Of a stretch of 32,821 nucleotides of DNA, positions 5,369-13,978 are shown piece by piece. This DNA comes from Bacteroidales bacterium (GTDB taxonomy: Bacteria; Bacteroidota; Bacteroidia; Bacteroidales; Bacteroidaceae). Location of the stretch: contig JAAYDO010000193.1 in assembly GCA_012729225.1 (NCBI GenBank), positions 1 to 32,821 of the forward strand. The letters run 5' to 3'. Below the pieces are notes generated by a model that did not search any database, was not told the DNA's origin, and was given only the letters and a program-made list of their open reading frames with translations. The number at the start of each line of letters is the position of its first letter. Positions within the stretch are counted from its first letter, which is position 1. Made by a program: the position numbers and the translations under genes.

Positions 5369-8209
5369 ATGGAACGGAAACAAGCAGACTTGAAAGATTA
5401 CATCAGTGTGAGAGGTGCTCGGGTGAACAACCTGAAGAATATCGACGTGAAGATACCACACAACCAGTTCGTGGTGATTACTGGAGTGAGCGGCAGCGGC
5501 AAATCGTCATTGGCTTTCGACACACTGTATGCAGAAGGACAGAGACGCTATGTGGAGAGCCTCTCCACTTATGCGCGCCAGTTCATGGGTCGGCTGAAGA
5601 AACCCGAGTGCGACTTTATAGAAGGCATCTCACCAGCCATTGCCATTGAGCAAAAGGTAATCAGTCGCAACCCTCGTTCCACTGTAGGCACCAGCACAGA
5701 AATCTATGACTACCTAAGAATGCTCTATGCAAGAATAGGCAGAACCTACTCGCCTGTAAGCGGAGTGGAGGTGAAGAAGCACACAACCGATGACATCATC
5801 AAATACGTACTGAAGCACGAGGAAGGGATGAAGATGGTGGTGCTGACACCTCTTGTACTCAGAAATGGAAGAACACTGAAAGAGCAACTGGACATCTGCT
5901 ATAAAACAGGCTACCAGCGCATAGAGATGAAAGACGAGGTGATGAGAATCACAGACCTGCTCACCTCCGAAGAGGAACTCACCGCCAAGCCTGGTGACAT
6001 CAAGTTGGTGATAGACCGCATGAAGGTGGCAAACGAGAAGAGCACACTCAACCGACTGGTTGATTCGGCCAAGACAGCCATGTATGAAGGAGATGGAAAA
6101 TGCATCGTGCGATTTGAGAATGGAGAAGAGAAAGTGTTTTCCATGAACTTCGATGCTGACGGCATTGAATTTGAAGAGCCCACAGACCAGATGTTCTCCT
6201 TCAACTCCCCTGTGGGTGCATGTCCCGAATGTGAGGGATATGGTCGCATCATTGGCATAGACGAGAGCCTGGTGATTCCTGATCCAGAACTGTCTGTTTA
6301 CGACAATGCCGTAGCACCTTGGAGAGGAGAGAAGATGAGTGAATGGAAGAAATATTTTGTCCGAACCGCTGATAAATATGGATTTCCCGTATTCACACCT
6401 TACAGCCAACTGACACAAGAGCAGAAAGATTTCCTTTGGCACGGAGTGGAAGAGGTCAATGAATGGGGCAACCGCTCCATCTGCATCGACGAACTCTTCA
6501 AGATGCTGAGGGAAAATCAGTACAAGATACAATACCGGGTGATGCTGGCCCGCTACAGAGGCAAGACCGATTGCCCCACCTGTCATGGAAGACGTCTGAA
6601 GAAAGAGGCTGAATATGTGAAGATTGGAGGAAAGAGCATTTGCGACCTTTGCGACCTCTCTATCAGCGACCTGCATGAGTTCTTCAGAACACTGAAAGTG
6701 ACAGAACACGAGGCCAAAGTAGCCAAACGCCTTTTGGCAGAAATCAAGAGTCGCTTGCAGTTCCTTATTGATGTGGGGCTCAGTTACCTGACCCTTTCCC
6801 GACTGAGCAGCACACTATCGGGCGGAGAAAGCCAACGCATCAACCTTGCCACCAGTTTGGGTTCGTCACTTGTGGGTAGCATGTATATTCTCGATGAGCC
6901 AAGTATTGGCCTGCACTCCCGCGACACCCACAGACTGATACGTGTGTTGAGAGCCTTGCAGAAGTTGGGAAACACTGTGATTGTGGTAGAGCATGACGAA
7001 GAAATCATGCGTGCAGCAGACTATCTCATCGACATAGGGCCTGACGCAGGAAGGCTGGGCGGTCAAATCATGTATGCTGGCGCACCCCTAAAAGTGGGTG
7101 AAAAGACAGACAAGAAAAAAGGACTCATCGGAGAGACCTCCCACACGATTGACTATTTGACTGGCAAGGAGACCATCGACACTCCACAGACTCGTCGTCC
7201 GTGGAACAACTACATCATGGTAAGAAATGCGAGGGCAAACAATCTGAAAGGTATTGATGTGAAGTTTCCTCTAAATGTGATGACCTGTGTAACAGGCGTG
7301 AGCGGAAGCGGAAAATCCACTTTGGTGAGAGACATTCTCTATAAAGCCATGAAACGGCAATTGGGGGAGACAGGCGACAAGCCTGGTCTGTTCTCCAAGT
7401 TGGAAGGCGACATCAACAGCATCAAGCATGTGGACTTTGTGGACCAAAACCCTATCGGCACCTCATCCCGCTCCAATCCCGTTACTTATATTGGCGCATG
7501 GGATGAAATCCGCAAACTCTTCTCCACCCAGCAACTTGCCAAACAAATGGGCTACACACCCGCCTACTTCTCCTTCAACACTGAAGGCGGACGATGCGAG
7601 GAGTGCAAAGGCGAAGGCTCTGTCACTGTGGAGATGCAGTTCATGAACGATGTCGTGCTGGAGTGTGAGGCATGTCATGGCAAACGTTTCAAGAGTGACA
7701 TTCTGGAAGTGAAATACAAAGGAATGAACGCTTATGACATCATGGAAATGACCATCAACCAAGCAGTGGAGTTCTTTGAACAACACGGACAGAAACGCAT
7801 TGTCAATAAGATGAAACCTCTACAAGAAGTGGGGCTTGGCTATATCAAGTTGGGGCAAACATCTTCCACCCTCTCAGGAGGCGAGAACCAGCGCATCAAG
7901 CTGGCATATTACCTAAGCCAGGAAAGAGCCACCCCTACCCTGTTCATCTTCGACGAGCCTACCACAGGACTGCATTTCCACGACATCAAGAAACTCTTGG
8001 ATGCTTTCAATGCCCTGATAGCGAGAGGACACACCATTTTAATCATTGAGCACAATATGGATGTGATTAAATGCGCAGACCACATCATAGATATTGGTCC
8101 AGAAGGCGGACAGGCTGGAGGACGAATCGTGGCAGAAGGCACTCCCGAGGAAGTTGCTCAATGTGCATACAGCTATACAGGTCAATACCTACAGGACAAG
8201 ATGAAGTGA
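5369..8209 (+). CDS. uvrA: excinuclease ABC subunit A
   Basis: UvrA is the damage-recognition ATPase of nucleotide excision repair; it works as a dimer and loads UvrB on lesions. From the ATG at 5369 the protein is 946 residues, normal for the family. It has two Walker A loops (GVSGSGKSS near residue 39 and GVSGSGKST near 643), two ABC signatures (LSGGESQRI and LSGGENQRI) each followed by a Walker B (LDEPSIGLH, FDEPTTGLH), and zinc motifs CPECEG (Cys285/288), CPTCHG (Cys402/405), CEECKG (Cys743/746) and CEACHG. The CxxC that many UvrA proteins carry about 20-25 residues before FSFNxPxGACP is absent here (NFDADGI instead). The gene appears monocistronic. Confidence 0.95.
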   Translation: MERKQADLKDYISVRGARVNNLKNIDVKIPHNQFVVITGVSGSGKSSLAFDTLYAEGQRRYVESLSTYARQFMGRLKKPECDFIEGISPAIAIEQKVISRNPRSTVGTSTEIYDYLRMLYARIGRTYSPVSGVEVKKHTTDDIIKYVLKHEEGMKMVVLTPLVLRNGRTLKEQLDICYKTGYQRIEMKDEVMRITDLLTSEEELTAKPGDIKLVIDRMKVANEKSTLNRLVDSAKTAMYEGDGKCIVRFENGEEKVFSMNFDADGIEFEEPTDQMFSFNSPVGACPECEGYGRIIGIDESLVIPDPELSVYDNAVAPWRGEKMSEWKKYFVRTADKYGFPVFTPYSQLTQEQKDFLWHGVEEVNEWGNRSICIDELFKMLRENQYKIQYRVMLARYRGKTDCPTCHGRRLKKEAEYVKIGGKSICDLCDLSISDLHEFFRTLKVTEHEAKVAKRLLAEIKSRLQFLIDVGLSYLTLSRLSSTLSGGESQRINLATSLGSSLVGSMYILDEPSIGLHSRDTHRLIRVLRALQKLGNTVIVVEHDEEIMRAADYLIDIGPDAGRLGGQIMYAGAPLKVGEKTDKKKGLIGETSHTIDYLTGKETIDTPQTRRPWNNYIMVRNARANNLKGIDVKFPLNVMTCVTGVSGSGKSTLVRDILYKAMKRQLGETGDKPGLFSKLEGDINSIKHVDFVDQNPIGTSSRSNPVTYIGAWDEIRKLFSTQQLAKQMGYTPAYFSFNTEGGRCEECKGEGSVTVEMQFMNDVVLECEACHGKRFKSDILEVKYKGMNAYDIMEMTINQAVEFFEQHGQKRIVNKMKPLQEVGLGYIKLGQTSSTLSGGENQRIKLAYYLSQERATPTLFIFDEPTTGLHFHDIKKLLDAFNALIARGHTILIIEHNMDVIKCADHIIDIGPEGGQAGGRIVAEGTPEEVAQCAYSYTGQYLQDKMK

Positions 8210-8368
8210 CGGCACTCTTTCCAAGGAAGACTTTCGTCCAATGAAACGACCGTACCCCCTTCCCCCCATTCTTCGGGGAGAGGAAAGAACAGCCTGTGTA
8301 TGCGAGGAAGGAATCGTTGGTGTTCCCTATCATTTGGCACACCAAAAGATGGAAGCATTCTTCATCCG

Positions 8369-8456
8369 CCAACGCACAATGCTTCAAGTGCCAACGCACA
8401 ATGCTTCAAGTGCCAACACACAATGCTTCAAGTGCTCATGAACAATGCTTCGATAG
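8369..8456 (+). repeat. 22-bp tandem array of copy A (4 units)
   Basis: Units 8369-8390 and 8391-8412 are identical, 8413-8434 has one change and 8435-8456 is diverged. The consensus starts CCAACGCACAATGCTTC. The last unit, next to the conserved block, carries CGAT in the same place as the last unit in copy B, so array and block are in register. Confidence 0.9.
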
Positions 8457-8761
8457 CCAACGAACCATGCGTGCGTTTTTGCCCCGACAGGCATCAAGTC
8501 TCTTTTAATTCATAAGCATTTGTTTGTGAATAAGATAAAGGTCCTTTTAGAGGCTCATAAAACTTCTTTCCCTTTCTTGGACGGGTCGCCCCACGACAAG
8601 GTTTGCCAGAATCGCCATGCCTTTCTTCCGCAGAAGGTCTTTCTCCTATGAATGCCTCATGAATTTTGACAAAAAAGGATGAAGGGAAGGAGCATGATTG
8701 CCAAGATGCACCAACAATCGCAACCAACTGTTTCATCTTCCGAATTCGTCAAACTCACGTT
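8369..8761 (+). repeat. dispersed non-coding repeat, copy A
   Basis: The element starts with four 22-bp tandem units (8369-8456). It continues with a 28-nt block (8457-8484) that is identical to the complement of 28659-28686. CAGAATCGCC follows at 8607-8616 with a similar TTCTTCC-ending flank, and it ends with AACTCACGTT at 8752-8761. All four parts recur in copy B in the same order on the opposite strand. The distance from the 28-nt block start to CAGAATCGCC is 150 nt here and 151 nt in B. No transposase or terminal inverted repeat is visible. Confidence 0.85.
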
Positions 8762-8821
8762 ATAAATAATTAAAAGTGAAGTTTTTTTGACAGAATATCC
8801 TCGACTTTATGTTTTTTTCAT

Positions 8822-8829
8822 TAACTTTG
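8822..8829 (+). promoter_or_regulatory. -7 box TAACTTTG for the M64 peptidase gene
   Basis: TAACTTTG at 8822-8829 fits the consensus and lies 37 nt before the ATG at 8866. No good -33 element is seen. Confidence 0.55.
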
Positions 8830-8846
8830 TACCCAAATCAAACTGT

Positions 8847-8859
8847 CCCCTAAAGGGGG
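8847..8859 (+). promoter_or_regulatory. CCCC-TAAA-GGGG hairpin over a Shine-Dalgarno-like run
   Basis: AAAGGGGG at 8852-8859 ends six nt before the ATG and can pair with the 16S tail allowing one G-U. That is unusual in this phylum. CCCC at 8847-8850 can pair with the G-run and hide it, so this could be a small translational switch. Confidence 0.35.
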
Positions 8860-8865
8860 TAACCT

Positions 8866-10284
8866 ATGAAGCGACTCTTACTAATTATCATAACAACAGT
8901 GGGTGGTATCGTTGGATTGAATGCCCAAAACTTTGAAGAGTATTTCGAAGATGCCACCTTGAGACTTGATTACGTTTTTGCAGGCAACGTGAAAGAACAG
9001 CACATTTATCTGCAAGAAATGAAGAAGCAGGACAAGTGGGCTGGACGAAAAGGCAGGCTGTCAGAGATATTCCTTCTGGGCAATGGGCAAGTGACCGTGA
9101 AGGATCATGCCTCACAAAAGGTGATTTATGCCAACACTTTCTCCACTCTCTTTCAGGAATGGCTGCAATATGACGAAGCCAAGAAACTCAGCAGGTCGTT
9201 TGAGACTTCACACAATGTGCCTTTTCCCAAAAACACTGTGGATGTAACAGTCACATTGACCAATAATCACCATGCTGTGATTGCAGAGATGACCCACACG
9301 GTAGATCCTAAGGACATTCTCATCCGCAAGATAGGAGACAACGGCATTCCATTCCACTACGTGTGGAAAGGCAATCCTAATGGAGCATCCCTCACCACAA
9401 CCAGAGAGTCCGAAGACCCATTCACCCCATCCAAATATGACCCATCTGCAAATGTGAATCTAACAGAGTGTGTGGATCTTGCCATTGTGGCTGAAGGATA
9501 CACAGCATCTGAAATGGGGAAGTTTTATGCTGATTGTGAAAGGGCCGTGGAGGCACTCTTCACTTGGGAGCCTTTTCGGTCACTAAAGAACAGATTCAAC
9601 ATTGTGGCCGTTGCCGCTCCTTCAATGGAATCAGGCCCTTCTGTTCCCAGCAGAGGTCTTTGGAAAATGACTGCTACAGGAAGTCACTACGACACTTTCT
9701 ACACAGATCGCTACCTCTTCTCTCAAGACATGCACAAGATCTACGACCTTCTCTCCGGAGTGCCCTTTGAGCATGTCATGGTGCTTGTAAACTCTGACAC
9801 CTATGGAGGTGGCGGTATCTACAACCAACTGACCTATGCCACAAGTGACCACCCAACCTTCAAGGAGATTTTTGTGCATGAGTTTGGGCACAGCTACGGT
9901 GGATTGGGCGACGAGTATGCCTATGATGATATGGATTCGGAATGGTATCCTGCCGACACCGAGCCATGGGAGCCTAACCTCACCACACTCAAGGATTTCA
10001 ACTCAAAGTGGGCTGACTTGATGCCGAAGAAGCAACCAATCCCCACCCCACTCAATCCTCAAGTACCCGACTATCGTCAAATAAACCCTAACGACACAAA
10101 AGCGATGAATGCCCTCAACAAGGCAACACAGGTAGTAGGAGTATTTGAGGGGGCTGGCTATCAGAGCAAAGGATGCTATCGCCCTGCTCAGGAATGCCGA
10201 ATGAAAATCAATCAGGTGGAAGACTTCTGCCCTGTTTGTACCCGTGCCATCCGAGGCATTACCGATTTCAATACAGCAAAATAA
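8866..10284 (+). CDS. secreted M64-family (IgA peptidase-like) metallopeptidase
   Basis: This is a 472-residue exported protein with a clear signal peptide (MKRLLLIIITTVGGIVGLNA). An N-terminal beta domain of about 170 residues, of the kind that precedes M64 catalytic domains, is followed by VDLAIVAEGYTASE, which opens the catalytic part. VHEFGHSYGGLGDEY (His338, Glu339, His342) supplies the zinc site. The family is named for an IgA-cleaving protease, but most Bacteroidetes members have unknown substrates. No C-terminal sorting tail is visible; the protein ends shortly after a CxxxxC...CPVC cysteine cluster. It starts a run of exported enzyme genes, the next beginning 51 nt downstream. Confidence 0.85.
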   Translation: MKRLLLIIITTVGGIVGLNAQNFEEYFEDATLRLDYVFAGNVKEQHIYLQEMKKQDKWAGRKGRLSEIFLLGNGQVTVKDHASQKVIYANTFSTLFQEWLQYDEAKKLSRSFETSHNVPFPKNTVDVTVTLTNNHHAVIAEMTHTVDPKDILIRKIGDNGIPFHYVWKGNPNGASLTTTRESEDPFTPSKYDPSANVNLTECVDLAIVAEGYTASEMGKFYADCERAVEALFTWEPFRSLKNRFNIVAVAAPSMESGPSVPSRGLWKMTATGSHYDTFYTDRYLFSQDMHKIYDLLSGVPFEHVMVLVNSDTYGGGGIYNQLTYATSDHPTFKEIFVHEFGHSYGGLGDEYAYDDMDSEWYPADTEPWEPNLTTLKDFNSKWADLMPKKQPIPTPLNPQVPDYRQINPNDTKAMNALNKATQVVGVFEGAGYQSKGCYRPAQECRMKINQVEDFCPVCTRAIRGITDFNTAK

Positions 10285-10335
10285 CTTTTGAGAGTTCTCT
10301 CTTTCCTTTTTGAACATAAACAAACTACAACGACT

Positions 10336-13146
10336 ATGAGACTGAAACATTTATGCTTGACTTTGTGCATGGTTATGGGCTTAGCAACTTATGCGGCAAA
10401 TAACAAAGAGACGGTTGCACAGGTGACTGATGCGGTAACACTGACAACAGATGTGGACTACATCATCACAGGCACCACTCCTTTTGCCACTTCTGGCAGG
10501 GTGAACATTACCAACACGGAGCATGCCGTATTGATTTTTTCCAATATCAAACCGAGCATGGTATTGAAAAACCACATGAACAACATCTTCATCAATGGCG
10601 AAAAGGCTGTGGATGGTGAGAACTGTCAAGTGAAGATGTATGGAAGAGGAACAATCGTGTTCCCTTATGGGAAAGACATACAGCCTCTGACCTGCTATAC
10701 GGAGCAAAACTATGGAGGAGAGGCTTGCACGAACTACACAGAAGGTAGTTCTGGCGGTTTCATGAAGACACTGACCGCCACAACACTGAACAACAAGATT
10801 CGCTCCTTCAAGCTGAAGAGAGGTTATATGGTGACCTTTGCCATCGGCACCAGCGGCTGGGGATACAGCCGTGTGTTTGTGGCAGACCAGGAGGATCTGG
10901 AAGTGAACGAACTGCCTTCTATCCTCGACAACAGAATCTCTTCATACCGTATCTTCAAGTGGGTAAATGCCCACAAGGCAGGTCTTGCCAGCAATGGCGA
11001 CTACAATGCCAACCAAGCACTCAACGCCTCTTGGTGCTATGACTGGGCTCAAGGCAACGAAAGCAATATGCCTGACACGGAATGGGTGCCCAACCATATC
11101 TATGAGGACTGGCCTACTGCTGCGACCTGTGGTAGTGTGACCGCTTCTTGCAATATGAAGACCAACAACGAGCCAGGCAACGCTGCTGATGACCATCCTC
11201 AGGATGTGGAGACGGTGTTGAACAACTGGCAGAATCTGATGCGCACAGGTATGCGCCTCTGCTCAGAGTCTTCTCATGATGGCTCAATGGCTCACCTCAA
11301 GGCTTTTATCGACTCTATTGATGCAAGAGGTTGGCGTTGCGACATGCTGGACCTGCACTGCTACTGGAGCGGTGGTTTTGACGAAGGCAACCTCAACTGG
11401 TATAGTGACACCTATGGAAATGGTCGCCCCATCTGGATTTCAGAATGGATCTGGGGTGCTTCATGGAATCGTAATGGGGCTTTTGCCAATGGTGTGAGTG
11501 ACGAGCAAATACTCAACTCGACCAAAAATATCCTCAACCAACTCAATGCCAATCCACGTGTGGAACGTTATGCTTATTGGAATAGTGAGTCGAAAGCACA
11601 TATCTATGAGGAGGGTCGTTTGACTGAACTTGGGAAGTTCTATGCTACCATGGAAGTAGGACAAGGATACAATGCTTCCATTCAAAAGATTCCTAATGAC
11701 ACAAGACTGGAAGTGATAGGCGATTTGACAAACTCCTATGACAACAAGAAAGGCACAGTGACACTCACTTGGACTGATCCGAATGGCGATTTGATGAACC
11801 AAATAGAAGTGAAATGCAAGAAACCAGGAAGTTTGAGATTTACCACAGTGGGCAGTGTAGAGCCAAAGGACAAGAACTCCGAAGGAGGTGTAAACTACAC
11901 ATTTACAGCTGAAGTGGGCGACCCTGGTGTCTATATATTCAAGATACAGGCGGTAGCACACAACAACAAGACACTTGAGAGCAAGGAAACAACTGTTGAT
12001 GTTGCTCCTGCTCAAGGCACTGACGCCTATCAGTTTGGCACACCAATCATCAACTCAACAGATGTCAATGAGATCTACTATTCTGAGTCATTAAATGTGG
12101 GAACTGCTGGTGACATCTGCTTGTTCATGGGTTCTTTGAGCAATAAGAATGCAGACTTCTATGCAGGCAATGTGGTTGGTAAGACAAGTCGCGCAGGCTA
12201 TTTTACCTATCAACTTCTTCCTTGGAAGAGCAACAAGGGAAGCATCACCGAGAATGAGGACATTCCTTTCCTCTCGCTTCCTATTGGCAACTATAACTTT
12301 GGCGGCCTTGATTGCGAAGTGGGACAGACCAGATCAAAGACAGCCATATCAAACCTGTGGACAGATGTGGCTGAAGTGACTTTCACACAGGCTTTCCCAG
12401 AAGGTGTCACTCCTGTGATTCTGGCTGAAATCAAAAATCCAACCACCACAACTCAGGCTCTATGCGTGAGGGTGTTTGATGTGACCAACACTGGTTTTAA
12501 GTTCATCATCTATCCAGAGGCGGCTTCAGGAGACCGTGTTCCACGTGCTCAGACCATTTCTTATCTTGCCATCACCCCTGGCTTGGGCTGTATGAACACA
12601 GACAACCCGACACTTATTGCAGCAGGAATGGGGCTTGACAATCAAATCTATGGAACGATTGCACAAAGTAACACGTTTGTTGATTCAAACGAGGAGCCTT
12701 TGTCTTTCTATCAGCCAACCATCCTCACCGCCTTGCAGACAAATAATTACCCTGGCACTTGTATGCTTCGCCGTACCAATGCAACTAAATATGAGAATGG
12801 TGTCACATGGACTACTGGCGTGAGGGTGAAGCGCATCATGGAAAGCGAACTGACCATTGATGGCAACAAAATACCCAAGACCACTTCCGATGAGGCTTAT
12901 CAAGACAAGTTGGGTTGGGTGGTTATTGCCAACTACAAGGAAGGTGGCTCTCTGCCTACAGCCATTCACGACATGAGCGTCAGCCAACTTCATCCTTACA
13001 TCAGCAACAGACGCATTGTGATGGAAGGGGCTTCCTTTGACGTGTACAGCATCAATGGTGTGAAGATGTCTGCTGATACCACTCTCGAACCAGGCATTTA
13101 CATCGTAAAGGCTCAAGGTAAATCATTCAAAGTGCTTGTGAAATAA
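10336..13146 (+). CDS. secreted GH128-like (Asl1-like) glycoside hydrolase with C-terminal sorting tail
   Basis: I start this at the ATG at 10336 (936 residues) because a normal signal peptide (MRLKHLCLTLCMVMGLATYA) begins there; the longer frame begins at a TTG. Residues from about 198 to 435 are a TIM-barrel of the Asl1-like catalytic type used by GH128 beta-1,3-glucanases: FKWVNAHKAG, the acid/base Glu279 in TNNEPGNA, and the nucleophile Glu370 in WISEWIWGASW. A fibronectin-III/Ig-like module and H-type-lectin-like beta strands (FTQAFPEGVTPVILAEI) follow. The last 75 residues resemble a type A sorting tail (FDVYSINGVKM ... GIYIVKAQGKSFKVLVK), pointing to type IX secretion. The likely substrate is a beta-1,3-glucan; this is inferred from the family. 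Confidence 0.8.
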   Translation: MRLKHLCLTLCMVMGLATYAANNKETVAQVTDAVTLTTDVDYIITGTTPFATSGRVNITNTEHAVLIFSNIKPSMVLKNHMNNIFINGEKAVDGENCQVKMYGRGTIVFPYGKDIQPLTCYTEQNYGGEACTNYTEGSSGGFMKTLTATTLNNKIRSFKLKRGYMVTFAIGTSGWGYSRVFVADQEDLEVNELPSILDNRISSYRIFKWVNAHKAGLASNGDYNANQALNASWCYDWAQGNESNMPDTEWVPNHIYEDWPTAATCGSVTASCNMKTNNEPGNAADDHPQDVETVLNNWQNLMRTGMRLCSESSHDGSMAHLKAFIDSIDARGWRCDMLDLHCYWSGGFDEGNLNWYSDTYGNGRPIWISEWIWGASWNRNGAFANGVSDEQILNSTKNILNQLNANPRVERYAYWNSESKAHIYEEGRLTELGKFYATMEVGQGYNASIQKIPNDTRLEVIGDLTNSYDNKKGTVTLTWTDPNGDLMNQIEVKCKKPGSLRFTTVGSVEPKDKNSEGGVNYTFTAEVGDPGVYIFKIQAVAHNNKTLESKETTVDVAPAQGTDAYQFGTPIINSTDVNEIYYSESLNVGTAGDICLFMGSLSNKNADFYAGNVVGKTSRAGYFTYQLLPWKSNKGSITENEDIPFLSLPIGNYNFGGLDCEVGQTRSKTAISNLWTDVAEVTFTQAFPEGVTPVILAEIKNPTTTTQALCVRVFDVTNTGFKFIIYPEAASGDRVPRAQTISYLAITPGLGCMNTDNPTLIAAGMGLDNQIYGTIAQSNTFVDSNEEPLSFYQPTILTALQTNNYPGTCMLRRTNATKYENGVTWTTGVRVKRIMESELTIDGNKIPKTTSDEAYQDKLGWVVIANYKEGGSLPTAIHDMSVSQLHPYISNRRIVMEGASFDVYSINGVKMSADTTLEPGIYIVKAQGKSFKVLVK

Positions 13147-13234
13147 GCACGTGTTAAAACGATAAGAAAACCATAGATGAGCATGAACTTGTAGAAAACA
13201 CTTTCTATCCATCACTCATCACTAAAACCCTTCT

Positions 13235-13954
13235 ATGATGGCTACTCCTCATATTTCTGCCGAAAAAGGCGCATTCGCCAAGACTGTGCTCATGCCTGGC
13301 GATCCTCTCAGAGCAAAATTTATTGCAGAGACATTTCTCACAGACTCCCAACTCGTTACTTCTGTGCGCAACGTATTGGGCTACACGGGTCTTTATAAGG
13401 GAAAGAAAGTATCGGTCATGGCAAGCGGAATGGGCATGCCAAGTATCGGTATCTATTCCTATGAACTATTCAGTTTCTATGATGTGGAAAACATTATCCG
13501 TATTGGTTCGGCAGGCAGTTACCGTGATTGGCTGAACGTGATGGATGTGACATTGGCCGAAAGTGCTGTAAGCGATTCCTCTTTTGCCAAGATACAAGGA
13601 GGCGTGAACGATCCTTGCATCAAGCCCGATGCTCACATCAATGAAGTAATCAAGCAAAAAGCGGAAGAACAAGGAACGAACCTCAAGATGAGTGTGGTAC
13701 ACTCCAGCGATGTGTTCTATTCAGACCCTTCACAAGGCACATGGAAAGACATTGCTGAGCGTACCGGTTCTGACTGTGTGGAAATGGAAAGCTTTGCCCT
13801 CTTCCACAATGCCAACATGTTGGGCAAGCATGCAGCATGTCTTCTCACCATCAGCGATTCCTTTGTCAGTCATGTGGAACTCACATCTGAGCAACGCCAG
13901 AATTCTTTCACGGAAATGATGAAACTGGCACTTGAGACTGCCATCAGTTTATAA
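13235..13954 (+). CDS. deoD: purine nucleoside phosphorylase, DeoD type
   Basis: This cytoplasmic hexameric-type enzyme splits purine (deoxy)nucleosides with phosphate into base and (deoxy)ribose-1-phosphate. The 239-residue length is standard. Family features are in order: TPHISAEKGAFAKTVLMPGDPLRAKFIAE at the N-terminus with the phosphate-binding GDPLRA, VMASGMGMPSIGIYSYEL, RIGSAGSY, and CVEMESFAL with the nucleoside-binding Glu-Met-Glu. The conserved catalytic Asp is in TISDSF. Two ATGs are adjacent (13235 and 13238) and either could be used. It sits between two genes for exported enzymes, 88 nt after one and 24 nt before the next, which is unexpected for a housekeeping salvage enzyme. Confidence 0.93.
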   Translation: MMATPHISAEKGAFAKTVLMPGDPLRAKFIAETFLTDSQLVTSVRNVLGYTGLYKGKKVSVMASGMGMPSIGIYSYELFSFYDVENIIRIGSAGSYRDWLNVMDVTLAESAVSDSSFAKIQGGVNDPCIKPDAHINEVIKQKAEEQGTNLKMSVVHSSDVFYSDPSQGTWKDIAERTGSDCVEMESFALFHNANMLGKHAACLLTISDSFVSHVELTSEQRQNSFTEMMKLALETAISL

Positions 13955-13978
13955 CTACTCATTATTAACTATATTGAA

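Larger units (their letters stand above)
8210..8865. other. gene-free stretch holding dispersed repeat copy A
   Basis: No gene is supported. 8254-8281 has an imperfect C-rich/G-rich hairpin without a T-run. 8369-8761 is copy A of the dispersed repeat. The rest is AT-rich promoter DNA for the M64 peptidase gene. An 80-codon minus-strand frame (8494-8736) lies inside the repeat; it is interrupted in copy B and has no recognisable product, so I do not call it a gene. Confidence 0.7.

Noticed and set aside
5714-6709. 331-codon frame on the minus strand inside uvrA
   Set aside because: It is a shadow of the uvrA reading frame, which has full family motifs on the plus strand.
8254-8281. Terminator after uvrA
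   Set aside because: The C-rich/G-rich arms pair imperfectly and no T-run follows on the plus strand.
8494-8736. 80-codon minus-strand frame as a small protein gene
   Set aside because: It lies inside dispersed repeat copy A. The matching part of copy B is interrupted by stops, although a 20-codon segment aligns without gaps.
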